From Collinsella sp. TM10-22 (GTDB taxonomy: Bacteria; Actinomycetota; Coriobacteriia; Coriobacteriales; Coriobacteriaceae): a stretch of DNA of 64,000 nucleotides. Under the pieces are notes generated by a model. The model was not told the DNA's origin. It searched no databases and saw only the letters and a program-made list of their open reading frames with translations. The stretch covers positions 62,001 through 126,000 of the forward strand of contig NZ_QSOC01000006.1 of assembly GCF_003466125.1 (NCBI RefSeq). Reading direction: 5' to 3'. Shown here piece by piece: positions 16,788 through 25,476 of the stretch (its first letter is position 1; each line of letters starts with the position of its first letter). Position numbers and translations under genes: made by a program.

Positions 16788-17699
16788 TTAAGCGCGTACT
16801 GTCTGGGCGATACCGGCCTTGGCGCTTGCGCGCTTGCCAGCGAGTTCGCAAAAAATCGCGCCGCCGATGATAAGTGCGGCGCCCATCAGGCGGACTGGCG
16901 TTATAACTTCACCCAAAAGGACGGCGGAGAACACGACGGCCGAGAGCGGCTCGAGGTAGCCGACAACCGCGACGGTCTGCACGGGCAGCTTGGCGACGGC
17001 GCTAAAGTAGAGCAGGCAACCGATGCCGGTGTTGACGACGCCGAGCATAGCGACGGCGCGCCAATCGATGCCTGCGGCGATGCCGGGGGAGAAAAACGAG
17101 GGAGCGCCTTGGGTGACGAGCGTAAGGACCAACGCGGTCACAAAGGCGGCGCTCAACTGGAGCGCGGAGTTCTCGAGACCCTCGATGTGTGGCGCACCCT
17201 TGCTAGCGATGACCATCAGCGCATAGCAAAATGCCGAGGCGATGCCGCAGACGATGCCCGCAATGGGCATGTTGCCGCCGAGACCTTGCGCTGCAATGAG
17301 AAAAGCGCCGCAGGCGACGGCGATAAAGCCGGCGATTTTGCTGCCGGTCAGTTTTTCGCCAAAGATAAACGGCGAGAGGGCCATGACGATGATGGGGCCG
17401 CAGTAGTACAGCAGCGAGGATACGCCGACGCCGATCGTCTGGTAGGCGCGGAACAGAAAAATCCAGCTGGCGTCCAGCGCGGCTCCCGAGAGAAGGAGTG
17501 CTGCGGCTTCGCGGGGACGAGATGGCGCCTGCAGCTTATGGCGTTGGGTGATAACGAGGATGGTGACAAGCGAGAGGGCTCCCAGAAAGGTGCGCAGCAG
17601 CACGATATCGGAGCTCGGCAGCGCGATGGCAGCGGCGATGATGCCGTTGGAGCCAAACAATAGCAATGCTGCTAAGTACGTAAACAGTCCGTTGTTCAT
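16788..17699 (-). CDS. EamA/DMT-superfamily transporter
   Basis: A 303-residue membrane protein with ten predicted helices in two EamA repeats; the second repeat contains the VGYLEPLSAVVFSAVLLGE motif typical of the family. Such carriers export amino acids, purines or other small metabolites; the substrate is unknown. The ATG at 17699 has GGGACGGAAGCAC upstream. A LysR regulator gene is divergent 118 bp away, the usual arrangement for an LTTR controlling an exporter. Confidence 0.88.
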   Translation of the reverse strand: MNNGLFTYLAALLLFGSNGIIAAAIALPSSDIVLLRTFLGALSLVTILVITQRHKLQAPSRPREAAALLLSGAALDASWIFLFRAYQTIGVGVSSLLYYCGPIIVMALSPFIFGEKLTGSKIAGFIAVACGAFLIAAQGLGGNMPIAGIVCGIASAFCYALMVIASKGAPHIEGLENSALQLSAAFVTALVLTLVTQGAPSFFSPGIAAGIDWRAVAMLGVVNTGIGCLLYFSAVAKLPVQTVAVVGYLEPLSAVVFSAVLLGEVITPVRLMGAALIIGGAIFCELAGKRASAKAGIAQTVRA

Positions 17700-17817
17700 G
17701 TGCTTCCGTCCCCTTTATATCCGAACATGTTCACTATGGGTGAGGTGGCTATAGAAGAAAAGCGAATATAATGCATGGATAACATGATAAAAACTCATGT
17801 AAAGGTGGAGGGGTGCC

Positions 17818-18675
17818 GTGGAAACGAATATTCAAAAGATGCAGGTGCTGCTCGAGACCGTGCGCGCCGGCAGTTTTACGCGCGCCGCCGAGCGGATGAG
17901 CTATTCGCAGTCGGGCGTGAGCCGTATGGTGGCCGATCTTGAGGCAGACTGGGGCTTTAAAGTGCTCGATAGAAGCCGCGAGGGCGTAGTGCTTTCTTCC
18001 GATGGGCGGCAAGTTATGCCGGCGGTCGAGGCGTTATGCGAGGAATTTGTTCGTTTGCAGCGACGGGTGGATGAGATGCGTGGGCTCATGCGCGGCAAAA
18101 TCTGCATCGGTACGTTTTCGAGTGTGGCGACCCATGTGCTGCCGCCGGTGATTGCGCGCTTTCGTGCCGATCACCCGGACGTCGATTATGAGTTGCTGAT
18201 GGGCGATTACTCGGAGATTGAGCAATGGGTGGCGGAAGGGCGCTGCGACCTGGGCTTTATTCCGCGTGAGCCCCGAGGAAACGGCATGACATCGCGGGCG
18301 TTGGTGCAAGATGAGCTGATGGCGGTGGTGCCGGCAAACTCTTCACTTGCCACTGCAAAGGCCGTTTCTCTTGCTGATTTTGCCAACGAGCAGTTTATTC
18401 TGCTGGAACGTGGCAGTGACGATGAGATTACGCCACTGTTCCGTCGTGCGGGCCTGGCGGTGCGCTCGAAGCTGTCAACCTGGGATGACTATGCGATTAT
18501 GGCCATGGTCGAGGACGGTCTGGGTGTGAGCATACTTCCGGCGCTCATCTTGCGCCGCTGCCAGTTCGATGTTGCCGTGCGTCCGCTCGAGGGACATCCT
18601 CATCGGCTGATCAATGCGATATATCGCACGGCCGATGTTTCGCTTGCCGCCGCTCGTTTCCTCGAATACCTCTAA
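17818..18675 (+). CDS. LysR-family transcriptional regulator divergent from the DMT exporter
   Basis: A 285-residue LTTR. The HTH region is at residues 1-65 (VRAGSFTRAAERMSYSQSGV, then SRMVADLEADWGF) and the periplasmic-binding-like effector domain starts near residue 90 with GKICIGTFSSVATHVLPP. The start is a GTG at 17818 with GGTGGAGGGGTGCC in front. The divergent intergenic region (17700-17817) should contain its operator; control of the exporter is inferred from this geometry. Confidence 0.88.
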   Translation: METNIQKMQVLLETVRAGSFTRAAERMSYSQSGVSRMVADLEADWGFKVLDRSREGVVLSSDGRQVMPAVEALCEEFVRLQRRVDEMRGLMRGKICIGTFSSVATHVLPPVIARFRADHPDVDYELLMGDYSEIEQWVAEGRCDLGFIPREPRGNGMTSRALVQDELMAVVPANSSLATAKAVSLADFANEQFILLERGSDDEITPLFRRAGLAVRSKLSTWDDYAIMAMVEDGLGVSILPALILRRCQFDVAVRPLEGHPHRLINAIYRTADVSLAAARFLEYL

Positions 18676-18737
18676 ACGAGCGCACGTCGTTATCGCCTTG
18701 GGATAAATCTCGAGGTTTGGCTCATTTTATTTTTGAA

Positions 18738-18820
18738 ATTGAACTTTTCGAAATAGCACGGCGTTATACTGCTGCCTAAATTGAACTTAGGTTCAATTCG
18801 TGTTCTACAAATTGAACTTT
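18738..18820 (+). promoter_or_regulatory. Repeated ATTGAACTT operator boxes and -10 box
   Basis: ATTGAACTT occurs at 18738, 18780 and 18811; the middle one is half of a palindrome ATTGAACTTAGGTTCAAT (18780-18797). A TATACT -10 box lies at 18765. The boxes bracket the promoter of the HTH-aminotransferase gene and probably bind its own N-terminal domain. Confidence 0.65.
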
Positions 18821-18838
18821 GCCAGCAAGGAGGTTCTA

Positions 18839-20359
18839 GTGGCCCAAGAGACGTTTAGCGATCGCCTGCGACAGGCTATGTCCGATCGCGACGTTCGCCA
18901 GTCGGACGTGATCCGCGCATCGGAGATGCTCGGCAAAAAACTCGGCAAGAGTCAGATGAGCCAATATGTGAGCGGCAAGACGATTCCGCGGCGCGATGTG
19001 GCAGAGCTGCTCGCCCGTATTTTGGAGGTCGATGTTACCTGGCTGCTCGCCAGTGACGCCGATCAAGGCGAGACATCATCGCCCCGCAACGTTTCCAAAC
19101 CCGAACCCAACCCCTCGGCTCAAATTGCAAGGAGCGACACCATGCGTACTTTTTCTAAATCCAGCAAGCTCGACAACGTCCTCTATGACGTGCGCGGTCC
19201 CGTCGTTGACGAGGCCGCCCGCATGGAGGACGAGGGCGAGCGCATTCTCAAGCTCAATATCGGCAACCCCGCGCCCTTTGGTTTTCGCACGCCCGACGAG
19301 GTCATTAAGGACATGCGCCAGCAGCTGCCCGACTGCGAAGGCTATTCCAACTCGCGCGGCCTGTTCTCCGCGCGCAAGGCGATCATGCAGTACTCGCAGA
19401 TCAAGGGCCTGCCCAATGTTCAGATGGAGCACATCTACACGGGCAACGGTGTGTCCGAGCTCATTCAGCTTTCGATGAACGCACTGCTCGATAACGGCGA
19501 CGAGATCCTGATTCCCAGCCCCGATTACCCGCTGTGGACGGCGTGCGCAACTCTTGCCGGCGGACATCCCGTGCACTATCTGTGCGACGAGCAGGCGGAT
19601 TGGTATCCCGATCTGGAGGATATGGAGTCCAAGATCACGAGCGCGACCAAAGCCCTCGTGATCATCAACCCCAACAACCCCACGGGTTCCGTCTATCCGC
19701 GCGAGGTGCTCGAGGGCATCGTCGAGATTGCACGCAGGCATCAGCTGATGATCTTTGCTGATGAGATCTACGACCGTCTGTGCATGGACGGCTACGAGCA
19801 CGTCTCCATTGCATCGCTTGCCCCCGACCTGCCCTGCGTTACGTTTAGCGGCCTGTCCAAGTCGCACATGATTGCGGGCTATCGCATCGGTTGGATGGTG
19901 CTTTCGGGCAACCAGCGCTGCATGAGCGACTTCATCATGGGCATCAACATGCTTTCCAACATGCGCCTGTGCTCCAACGTGCCGGCTCAATCGATCGTTC
20001 AGACGGCACTCGGTGGACATCAGTCCGTCAACGACTACATCCGTCCCGGCGGCCGTGTCTACGAGCAGCGCAACTTTGTGTATGAGGCGCTCAACAAGAT
20101 TGATGGCATCTCGGTGGTCAAGCCGCGTGCGGCGTTCTACATCTTCCCCAAGATGGATGTTAAGAAGTTCAACATCACCGATGACGAGCAGTTTGCCCTT
20201 GACCTGCTGCACGAGAAAAAGATCCTGATCACGCGCGGCGGCGGCTTTAACTGGGCCGAGCCCGACCACTTCCGCATCGTGTACCTGCCGCGCATGGAAG
20301 TACTAAAGGAGTCGCTCGAGGACCTCGCCGACTTCTTCGATCACTACCGCCAGAGCTAG
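18839..20359 (+). CDS. XRE-HTH / class I aminotransferase fusion (AlaA-like)
   Basis: A 506-residue two-domain protein. Residues 3-75 form an XRE-type HTH (FSDRLRQAMSDRDVRQSDVI, then MSQYVSGKTIPRRDVAELLA). Residues from about 102 are a fold-type I aminotransferase close to AlaA/YfbQ: NIGNPAPFGFRTP, INPNNPTGSVYP, ADEIYDRL and the PLP-lysine motif SGLSKSHMIAGYRIGW (Lys near 341). The HTH part starts at GTG 18839 behind AAGGAGG. A second RBS, AAGGAGCGACACC, precedes an in-frame ATG at 19142, so a shorter enzyme without HTH may also be made. Alanine synthesis from pyruvate and glutamate is the likely activity; autoregulation through the ATTGAACTT boxes is inferred. Confidence 0.88.
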   Translation: MAQETFSDRLRQAMSDRDVRQSDVIRASEMLGKKLGKSQMSQYVSGKTIPRRDVAELLARILEVDVTWLLASDADQGETSSPRNVSKPEPNPSAQIARSDTMRTFSKSSKLDNVLYDVRGPVVDEAARMEDEGERILKLNIGNPAPFGFRTPDEVIKDMRQQLPDCEGYSNSRGLFSARKAIMQYSQIKGLPNVQMEHIYTGNGVSELIQLSMNALLDNGDEILIPSPDYPLWTACATLAGGHPVHYLCDEQADWYPDLEDMESKITSATKALVIINPNNPTGSVYPREVLEGIVEIARRHQLMIFADEIYDRLCMDGYEHVSIASLAPDLPCVTFSGLSKSHMIAGYRIGWMVLSGNQRCMSDFIMGINMLSNMRLCSNVPAQSIVQTALGGHQSVNDYIRPGGRVYEQRNFVYEALNKIDGISVVKPRAAFYIFPKMDVKKFNITDDEQFALDLLHEKKILITRGGGFNWAEPDHFRIVYLPRMEVLKESLEDLADFFDHYRQS

Positions 20360-20386
20360 TGGGATAGAAGTTCCGCACTATGAAAA

Positions 20387-20416
20387 GCTCCCTGCAGTTG
20401 CTTGGCTGCAGGGAGC
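20387..20416. terminator. Terminator between the aminotransferase and PDF genes
   Basis: GCTCCCTGCAG pairs with CTGCAGGGAGC; an outer pair GTTCCGC/GCGGAAC at about 20370 and 20430 extends the stem. Convergent genes on both sides suggest bidirectional use. Confidence 0.85.
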
Positions 20417-20434
20417 CTTCTTGAATTGGCGGAA

Positions 20435-20845
20435 CTATATAACGATTCCTTGGCAGTGGTCGATTTCGTGTTGGATGATCTCGGCGGTGTAGCCTGAGAA
20501 GTTTTTGATGCGGTGGACAAAGCTCTCGTCCAGATATTCCACCTTAATGCGGCGATAACGAGTGCAGGGACGCTCGCCGACGAGCGAAAGACATCCTTCA
20601 CTCGTCTGGTAGGCGTTGACCTTCTCAAGAATTTGAGGGTTGTACATCAGCAGCGCCCTGTTGTCGTCCTTTACGCAGATGATGCGCTTGCGTACGCCGA
20701 TCATGTTGGCGGCAAGGCCCACGCACTCGTGCTCGTGTTCGTGCAGCGTGTCCAGAAGATCCTGCCCGGTCGCGGCGTCGTCGGGCCCCGCGTCTTCGGA
20801 AGGCAGGCGCAAAAAGAACTCGGATTTCATGATGGGCTTAATCAT
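20435..20845 (-). CDS. Peptide deformylase, short form with intact HEIDH
   Basis: A 136-residue PDF. Motif 1 is VGLAANMIGV, motif 2 is SEGCLSLVG (ligand Cys85) and motif 3 is QHEIDH (His126, Glu127, His130), so metal ligands and the general-base Glu are present. It should remove the N-formyl group from nascent proteins; its length is shorter than the usual 165-190 residues, like other small Firmicutes/Coriobacteria PDF-like proteins. AAGGAGCCCGCC precedes the ATG. It shares the GCLAAN/GLAAN core with the HMIDH paralogue at 12690 and gives a natural active/inactive pair for comparison. Confidence 0.88.
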   Translation of the reverse strand: MIKPIMKSEFFLRLPSEDAGPDDAATGQDLLDTLHEHEHECVGLAANMIGVRKRIICVKDDNRALLMYNPQILEKVNAYQTSEGCLSLVGERPCTRYRRIKVEYLDESFVHRIKNFSGYTAEIIQHEIDHCQGIVI

Positions 20846-21059
20846 GGCGGGCTCCTTAAGGTGGATGCGTTTGGTTCAGGCCATGATACCGCGACATGTC
20901 GCATTAATGTGTGCACATAGATTCTGCAGCTAGATTGGATGGCGACACCATAAACTAATGGACGTTTTGCCGAGAGGCATGAATGTTTAAAGCGCAAAGA
21001 GTGCGCGACGGGCCCCGCGAATGGGGCGATGATGCCCGAGAGGGCCAAGAAGGAGTCTC

Positions 21060-21971
21060 ATGTCCGAGAACGAAGAGATCATGAACGAGACCGAGAACGA
21101 GACCATGGCTGCCGAGGTCGAGGCAGTCGAGACCGTGGAGACCGAAGCTGCCGAGGTTGAGGTTGCTGACGAGGTTTCCGCCGAGGAGGAGGCCGAGGTT
21201 GTCGAGGCCGCCGTTGATTACGATGACGAAGAGCTGATGGACAAGATGCAGAAGGCCGCCCGCCTGCTGCGTAGCCGTCGCTTTGCTATTTCCAAGGAGG
21301 AGGAGGCCAAGGCCGAGCGCATGGCGAACATCGAGCGCGCCATCAAGCTTCTTGACCTCAAGCCCAAGATGGAGCAGAAGGAAATGTCCGACCTCCTGGG
21401 CATGCGTCTCCGTGAGCTCGATGGCCTGATGGCCGAGGCCGAGGCTGCCGATCTGGTCGGCCGCATCGACGACGCCGAGGGCGATATGCGCAAGATCGTT
21501 GTCTTCGCTGCCGAGGATGCCGCTGAGGGCCTGGTCGAGCTTGCCAATAAGAAGGAGAAGCTCCTGCCCGAGCTTTCTTACGAGGAGGCCACCGAGCTGA
21601 TGGCCGCTCTCGATAAGGTTATCGCTCCGCTCGTCGCCATGGGCCTGGATGAGGACCGCGGTCCTCGCGGCGGCCGTGACGATCGTGGTGGCCGTGGCGG
21701 TGACCGTGGCGGCCGCGGCGGCTTTGGCGATCGCGGTGGCCGCGGTGGCGACCGTGGCGGTCGCGGTGGCGATCGTGGCGGCCGTGGCGGATTTGGTGAC
21801 CGTGGCGGCGACCGTGGCGGTCGCGGCGGCTTTGGCGGCAACCGTGGTGGCTATGGCGACCGCGGTGGCAACCGTGGCGGCTTCGGCGGCAACCGTGGTA
21901 ACGACCGCGGCGGTCGCGGTGGCGATCGTGGCGGCCGCAACGGCGGCGGCTTCCGCGGCAACCGCTTTTAG
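21060..21971 (+). CDS. Acidic N-terminus / winged-helix-like core / RGG-rich tail protein
   Basis: A 303-residue protein in three parts. Residues 1-55 are very acidic (Glu/Val/Ala repeats). Residues about 56-195 are helical and resemble a MarR-like winged helix: RLLRSRRF, ERAIKLLDLKPKMEQKEMSD, LRELDGLMAEAEAADLVGRI, then RKIVVFAAEDAAEG. Residues from about 199 to the end are an intrinsically disordered RGG domain with about 20 RGG units, interspersed with FGD, FGGN and YGD. RGG boxes bind RNA and drive condensates in eukaryotes; in bacteria they occur mainly on RNA helicases, but no helicase domain is present here. A nucleic-acid-binding role is inferred. The start has GAAGGAGTCTC upstream. 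The tail DNA is a GGTGGCCGTGGCG-like tandem repeat. Confidence 0.85.
   Translation: MSENEEIMNETENETMAAEVEAVETVETEAAEVEVADEVSAEEEAEVVEAAVDYDDEELMDKMQKAARLLRSRRFAISKEEEAKAERMANIERAIKLLDLKPKMEQKEMSDLLGMRLRELDGLMAEAEAADLVGRIDDAEGDMRKIVVFAAEDAAEGLVELANKKEKLLPELSYEEATELMAALDKVIAPLVAMGLDEDRGPRGGRDDRGGRGGDRGGRGGFGDRGGRGGDRGGRGGDRGGRGGFGDRGGDRGGRGGFGGNRGGYGDRGGNRGGFGGNRGNDRGGRGGDRGGRNGGGFRGNRF
21655..21960 (+). repeat. Coding tandem repeat for the RGG tail
   Basis: Near-tandem 9-18 bp units of the type GGTGGCCGTGGCGGTGAC encode the RGG/DRGG repeats. Such DNA is prone to length change by slippage. Confidence 0.8.
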
Positions 21972-21973
21972 GG

Positions 21974-22000
21974 GTTACGCGGTTCTACGAACCGCGTAAC
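21974..22000 (+). terminator. Hairpin directly after the RGG gene
   Basis: GTTACGCGGTTC and GAACCGCGTAAC, perfect 12-bp arms with a 3-nt loop; no T-run follows. Confidence 0.7.
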
Positions 22001-22011
22001 TAGTTGACGCT

Positions 22012-22113
22012 ACGCGCCACCCAGGGCGACAATTTGTCATTCAAAAGGCAAGGCATGACCAGAAGGTCTATGCTTTGCCTTTTTCATGCCAACTTGTTCG
22101 CCCTGGGCGGCGC
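22012..22113 (+). repeat. Nested inverted repeat with internal terminator
   Basis: Outer arms GCCACCCAGGGCGACAA and TTGTTCGCCCTGGGCGGC enclose an inner stem AAAGGCAAGGCAT / ATGCTTTGCCTTT followed by TTTT (22044-22084). The inner part is a good terminator for the RGG gene; the outer arms suggest a mobile hairpin element inserted around or containing it. Confidence 0.7.
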
Positions 22114-22152
22114 TCGCTGGCGTTGCCAAAACATCGGCATTACCTTGATTCG

Positions 22153-22197
22153 AACCTGCCAAAAAGGGACAGGTTGATTTTGGTCGGTTTTATCTGG
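22153..22197 (+). repeat. REP-like element, family B copy 1
   Basis: AACCTGCCAAAAAGGGACAG... ending in GGTTTTATCTGG. The reverse complement of the same 45 bp occurs at 48372-48416 with only a few changes. Confidence 0.8.
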
Positions 22198-22219
22198 ACA
22201 AACGTGGCCGCCTATCGCA

Positions 22220-22281
22220 ATGTAGTCGTTTGGGACGTTCTTGTTTGACTGGTCGTTTAAGAACGTCCCCAACGACTACAT
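22220..22281. repeat. Inverted repeat with 23-bp arms
   Basis: ATGTAGTCGTTTGGGACG... (22220-22242) pairs with 22259-22281 with one G-T wobble. It stands directly before another long hairpin in the same gap. Confidence 0.75.
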
Positions 22282-22284
22282 AGC

Positions 22285-22352
22285 ATGAGAGTGGATAATC
22301 TCCCGGTTTGAGCCTGTATTCAAACTCAAAGTGGGAGATTATCCACTCTCAT
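22285..22352. repeat. Inverted repeat with perfect 20-bp arms
   Basis: ATGAGAGTGGATAATCTCCC (22285-22304) is perfectly complementary to 22333-22352; the loop contains a smaller TTTGAG/CTCAAA stem. It resembles a MITE-like or terminator element. pdxT ends 40 bp further on the opposite strand. Confidence 0.8.
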
Positions 22353-22392
22353 TTGTTGTGTGTCTGAAAATCCACGCTCGTTTCTACTCCGC

Positions 22393-22980
22393 CTACATTT
22401 GTAGGAACAGTTCGAGGAGGTGGGTGTCGTCGTCGAGTTCGGGATGGAAGGTGACGCCGAGCTGGTTGCCCTGGCGGGCGGCGACGATGCGCCCGTCGAC
22501 TTTCGCTAAGGCCTTGGCGTCGCCGTGGACCTCGACGATGCGGGGCGCGCGGATAAACGTCAGCGGCACTTCACCGTCGATGCCGGCTATCTGCCCCTTG
22601 GTTCGAAAGCTGCCGAGCTGCCTGCCGTAGGCATTGCGCTCGACAAGTACATCCATGGTTGCCAAACGCGGCGTGCCCTTATCGTCGTGGGTGGCAAGAT
22701 CGCGTGCCAAGAGAATCAAGCCGGCGCAGGTGCCCAGGACGGGCATGCCGTCCGCAATGCGAGCGCGAAGGTCCTCGAGCATCCCAAGCTCAGCAAGGAG
22801 TTTGCCTTGAACAGTCGACTCGCCGCCGGGGAGGACCAGACGGTCAAAGTCCTGCTTCAAATCAGCCGCCTGCCTCAGTTCAATACAACGTGCGCCCAGC
22901 TCGGACAGCCTTGCCTCGTGCTCGACAAAAGCACCTTGGACCGCCAGCACGGCGACCGTCTGGTCTGCGTAATCGCTCAT
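22393..22980 (-). CDS. pdxT: Pyridoxal 5'-phosphate synthase glutaminase subunit PdxT
   Basis: A 195-residue class I glutamine amidotransferase that feeds ammonia to PdxS. The family markers VLAVQGAFVEHEARL, LPGGEST, the nucleophile elbow GTCAGLILLA and the catalytic TFHPEL (His, Glu) are all present. Its length is normal. It lies 20 nt behind pdxS, so both subunits are made together. Expression is probably under the PdxR regulator encoded divergently. Confidence 0.95.
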   Translation of the reverse strand: MSDYADQTVAVLAVQGAFVEHEARLSELGARCIELRQAADLKQDFDRLVLPGGESTVQGKLLAELGMLEDLRARIADGMPVLGTCAGLILLARDLATHDDKGTPRLATMDVLVERNAYGRQLGSFRTKGQIAGIDGEVPLTFIRAPRIVEVHGDAKALAKVDGRIVAARQGNQLGVTFHPELDDDTHLLELFLQM

Positions 22981-23000
22981 GTGCGATCCTTTCTACCGGA

Positions 23001-23891
23001 CTAGCGTCCGCGTTCCTCCATGATTATCTCGATCTCGTCGGCGTTGATGCCGACCATGGCCTCGCCTAGATCCTCCGAAAGCTCAGCGATGAGCCTGGCG
23101 TCGGTGAAGTTGGCCACGGCCTTGACGATGGCGGCGGCGCGCTTGGCCGGGTCGCCGCTCTTAAAGATGCCCGAGCCGACAAAGACGCCTTCGGCGCCCA
23201 ACTGCATCATCAGCGCGGCGTCGGCAGGGGTTGCTACACCGCCAGCAGCAAAGTTCACCACGGGAAGCTTACCCGTGGCATGGATATCGCGCACCAGCTC
23301 GACCGGAACCTGCAGTTGCTTGGCTGCCTCAAAGAGCTCATCGTCACGCAGGGCGACAACGTCACGGATCTGCTTTTGGATCTTGCGCATGTGGCGCACG
23401 GCCTGGACCACGTCGCCCGTGCCCGGCTCGCCCTTGGTGCGAATCATCGTGGCGCCCTCGGCAACACGGCGCAGCGCCTCGCCCAGATCGCGGGCGCCGC
23501 AGACAAACGGCACGTCAAACTGGGTCTTGTCGATGTGGTAGACATCGTCGGCGGGGGAGAGAACCTCGGACTCATCGATGTAATCGATCTCGATGGCCTG
23601 AAGGACCTGCGCCTCGACGACGTGACCGATGCGGCACTTTGCCATGACGGGGATGGAGACGGCCTCCTGAATGCCCTTGATCATCTTGGGGTCACTCATG
23701 CGCGAAACGCCGCCGGCGGCGCGGATGTCGGCCGGGATGCGCTCGAGAGCCATGACGGCGCAGGCGCCTGCCTTCTCGGCGATGCGGGCCTGCTCGGGCG
23801 TGGTAACGTCCATGATGACGCCGCCCTTGAGCATCTGTGCGAGCTCGCGGTTGAGTTTGACGCGATCGGCCTTGCTGGTCTGTTCTGCCAT
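23001..23891 (-). CDS. pdxS: Pyridoxal 5'-phosphate synthase lyase subunit PdxS
   Basis: A 296-residue TIM-barrel synthase that condenses ribose 5-phosphate, glyceraldehyde 3-phosphate and ammonia to PLP in a 12+12 complex with PdxT. Visible are [20 protein letters not shown], the catalytic-lysine region [12 protein letters not shown]-type [13 protein letters not shown] and the phosphate-binding [30 protein letters not shown]. The ATG at 23891 has GGGAGCGACC in front; an upstream extension to 23933 lacks an RBS. It is the first gene of the pdxST operon, with pdxR divergent. Confidence 0.96.
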   Translation of the reverse strand: MAEQTSKADRVKLNRELAQMLKGGVIMDVTTPEQARIAEKAGACAVMALERIPADIRAAGGVSRMSDPKMIKGIQEAVSIPVMAKCRIGHVVEAQVLQAIEIDYIDESEVLSPADDVYHIDKTQFDVPFVCGARDLGEALRRVAEGATMIRTKGEPGTGDVVQAVRHMRKIQKQIRDVVALRDDELFEAAKQLQVPVELVRDIHATGKLPVVNFAAGGVATPADAALMMQLGAEGVFVGSGIFKSGDPAKRAAAIVKAVANFTDARLIAELSEDLGEAMVGINADEIEIIMEERGR

Positions 23892-24036
23892 GGTCGCTCC
23901 CTTGATTGGCATGTGCATTGCTTGACGGAACATCCTATCGGGGAGCTGGGTATGGCGAAATACTCAGTTTTCGAGATAATAACAAGGCCAGACTAATACC
24001 AGATTGAATGACTCGATAAGGTCAGATGATAGACTC

Positions 24037-25476
24037 ATGCTTGACTACAATTTGGAACAACGCGGCGAAGCGTCGCTCTATGAGTATGTTTACCAGCAAA
24101 TTCGAGATGATATCGTTGCTGGACGCATTGCGGCGGGGGAGCATCTGCCGTCTAAGCGCGCCTTTGCCAGTCATCTGGGAATCAGTGTCATTACCATCGA
24201 GAATGCATATAGTCAGCTGCTTGCCGAGGGTTATATTCGCTCAAAGCCGCGTCGCGGCTACTATGCTTGCGAGCTTCCGGATGCACCGATTTTGGCTTTG
24301 GTTACGGGGGATATCGACCGGGATACTGTCTCTATGGACCCCGGGGCGCATGACGCCGATGGACAGATCGAGCGATTCGATGCGCTTTCTCCTTCCGCTT
24401 TGGAGGCGGCTAGGCTTTGGCAAGGCACACTACGGGCAACGCTGGCATCCGAAGACGAACGCGAGATCTTTTCGCCCGCACCAGCGCAGGGCACCGCTCG
24501 GCTACGACGCGCAATCGCTCGCCATCTGCGCGGGACACGGGGCATGAATGTTAATCCCGACAACATTGTTATCGGTGCGGGCGCCCAGCTGCTCGATACC
24601 ATGTTGGTTCAGTTGCTTGGCGCGGACAAGGTGTATGCCGTCGAGGATCCGGGTTATTTGCGTCTGACACGCATCTATCAGGCTATGGGTTGCGAAGTTC
24701 GCCATATCCCGCTGGATGGTGAGGGCGTGGACTTGAGCGCTTTGCAGAAAACCGGAACAGATGTCCTTCACCTGATGCCGTCCCATCAGTATCCGACCGG
24801 CCTTGTGACGAGCATCGCGCGTCGCTATGCGCTGCTGAGCTGGGCTGCCGAGCGGCCAGACCGGTATCTCATCGAAGATGACTTCGATTGCGAGTTTCGC
24901 CTTGCTGGCAAGCCGATTCCCGCGCTCGCGTCGATCGATGCCGCTCAGTCGGTTATCTACACCAACACGTTTTCGAAGAGCCTTTCCTCGGCGTTGCGTT
25001 TGGCGTATATGGTCCTGCCCGATGACCTGATGGAGCGGTTCGGGCGCGACCTTGGTTTTTACGCCTCGTCGGTGAGCTCTGTTGACCAGGTCGCTTTAGC
25101 GCGCTTGCTGGAATCGGGTGATTACGAGCGACATGTGAACCGCGTGCGTGTTCGTGCTCGCGAGGCGCGTGATGGCCTGGCGGCGCTTGTACGGAAGACG
25201 TTTCCGGCGGGGGAGGTCTCGATCGAACATGCGGATGCGGGTCTTTACTGCATCGTGGTTGCGGAGCGTGGCGCGGGCGGAAGCTCTTTTACGCTGGCCC
25301 TCACGCGCTCGAGTATCCCTTTTATCGATATCAGTGACTGCTTTTGGTGTGCCGATGGCGCATCTGTCCCTGAAAGCTCGGCTCGAATCCTTGTCCAGTA
25401 TGACGACTTGAGTTCAAATGCGCTTAATACCCTGGAATCACAGCTAATGGGGGTGCCCTCTAGCCTAAGTGAGTAG
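24037..25476 (+). CDS. pdxR: MocR-type GntR/aminotransferase regulator, probable PdxR
   Basis: A protein of about 479 residues with an N-terminal GntR winged helix (SLYEYVYQQIRDDIVAGRIA, LPSKRAFASHLGISVITIENAY) and a C-terminal fold-type I aminotransferase-like domain (HQYPTG, IEDDFDCEFR, TNTFSKSLSSALRLAY with the PLP-lysine). It is divergent from pdxST, the classic position of PdxR, which senses PLP and activates pdxST. The ATG at 24037 is taken as start; a TTG at 24004 is also in frame. The last three codons and stop (CTA AGT GAG TAG) are contributed by the structured repeat at 25465, so the C-terminus may have been altered by that insertion. Confidence 0.87.
   Translation: MLDYNLEQRGEASLYEYVYQQIRDDIVAGRIAAGEHLPSKRAFASHLGISVITIENAYSQLLAEGYIRSKPRRGYYACELPDAPILALVTGDIDRDTVSMDPGAHDADGQIERFDALSPSALEAARLWQGTLRATLASEDEREIFSPAPAQGTARLRRAIARHLRGTRGMNVNPDNIVIGAGAQLLDTMLVQLLGADKVYAVEDPGYLRLTRIYQAMGCEVRHIPLDGEGVDLSALQKTGTDVLHLMPSHQYPTGLVTSIARRYALLSWAAERPDRYLIEDDFDCEFRLAGKPIPALASIDAAQSVIYTNTFSKSLSSALRLAYMVLPDDLMERFGRDLGFYASSVSSVDQVALARLLESGDYERHVNRVRVRAREARDGLAALVRKTFPAGEVSIEHADAGLYCIVVAERGAGGSSFTLALTRSSIPFIDISDCFWCADGASVPESSARILVQYDDLSSNALNTLESQLMGVPSSLSE

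Noticed and set aside
21655..21960. Regular short repeats that could suggest a CRISPR-like array
   Set aside because: Units are 9-18 bp without unique spacers and are translated in frame as RGG repeats.
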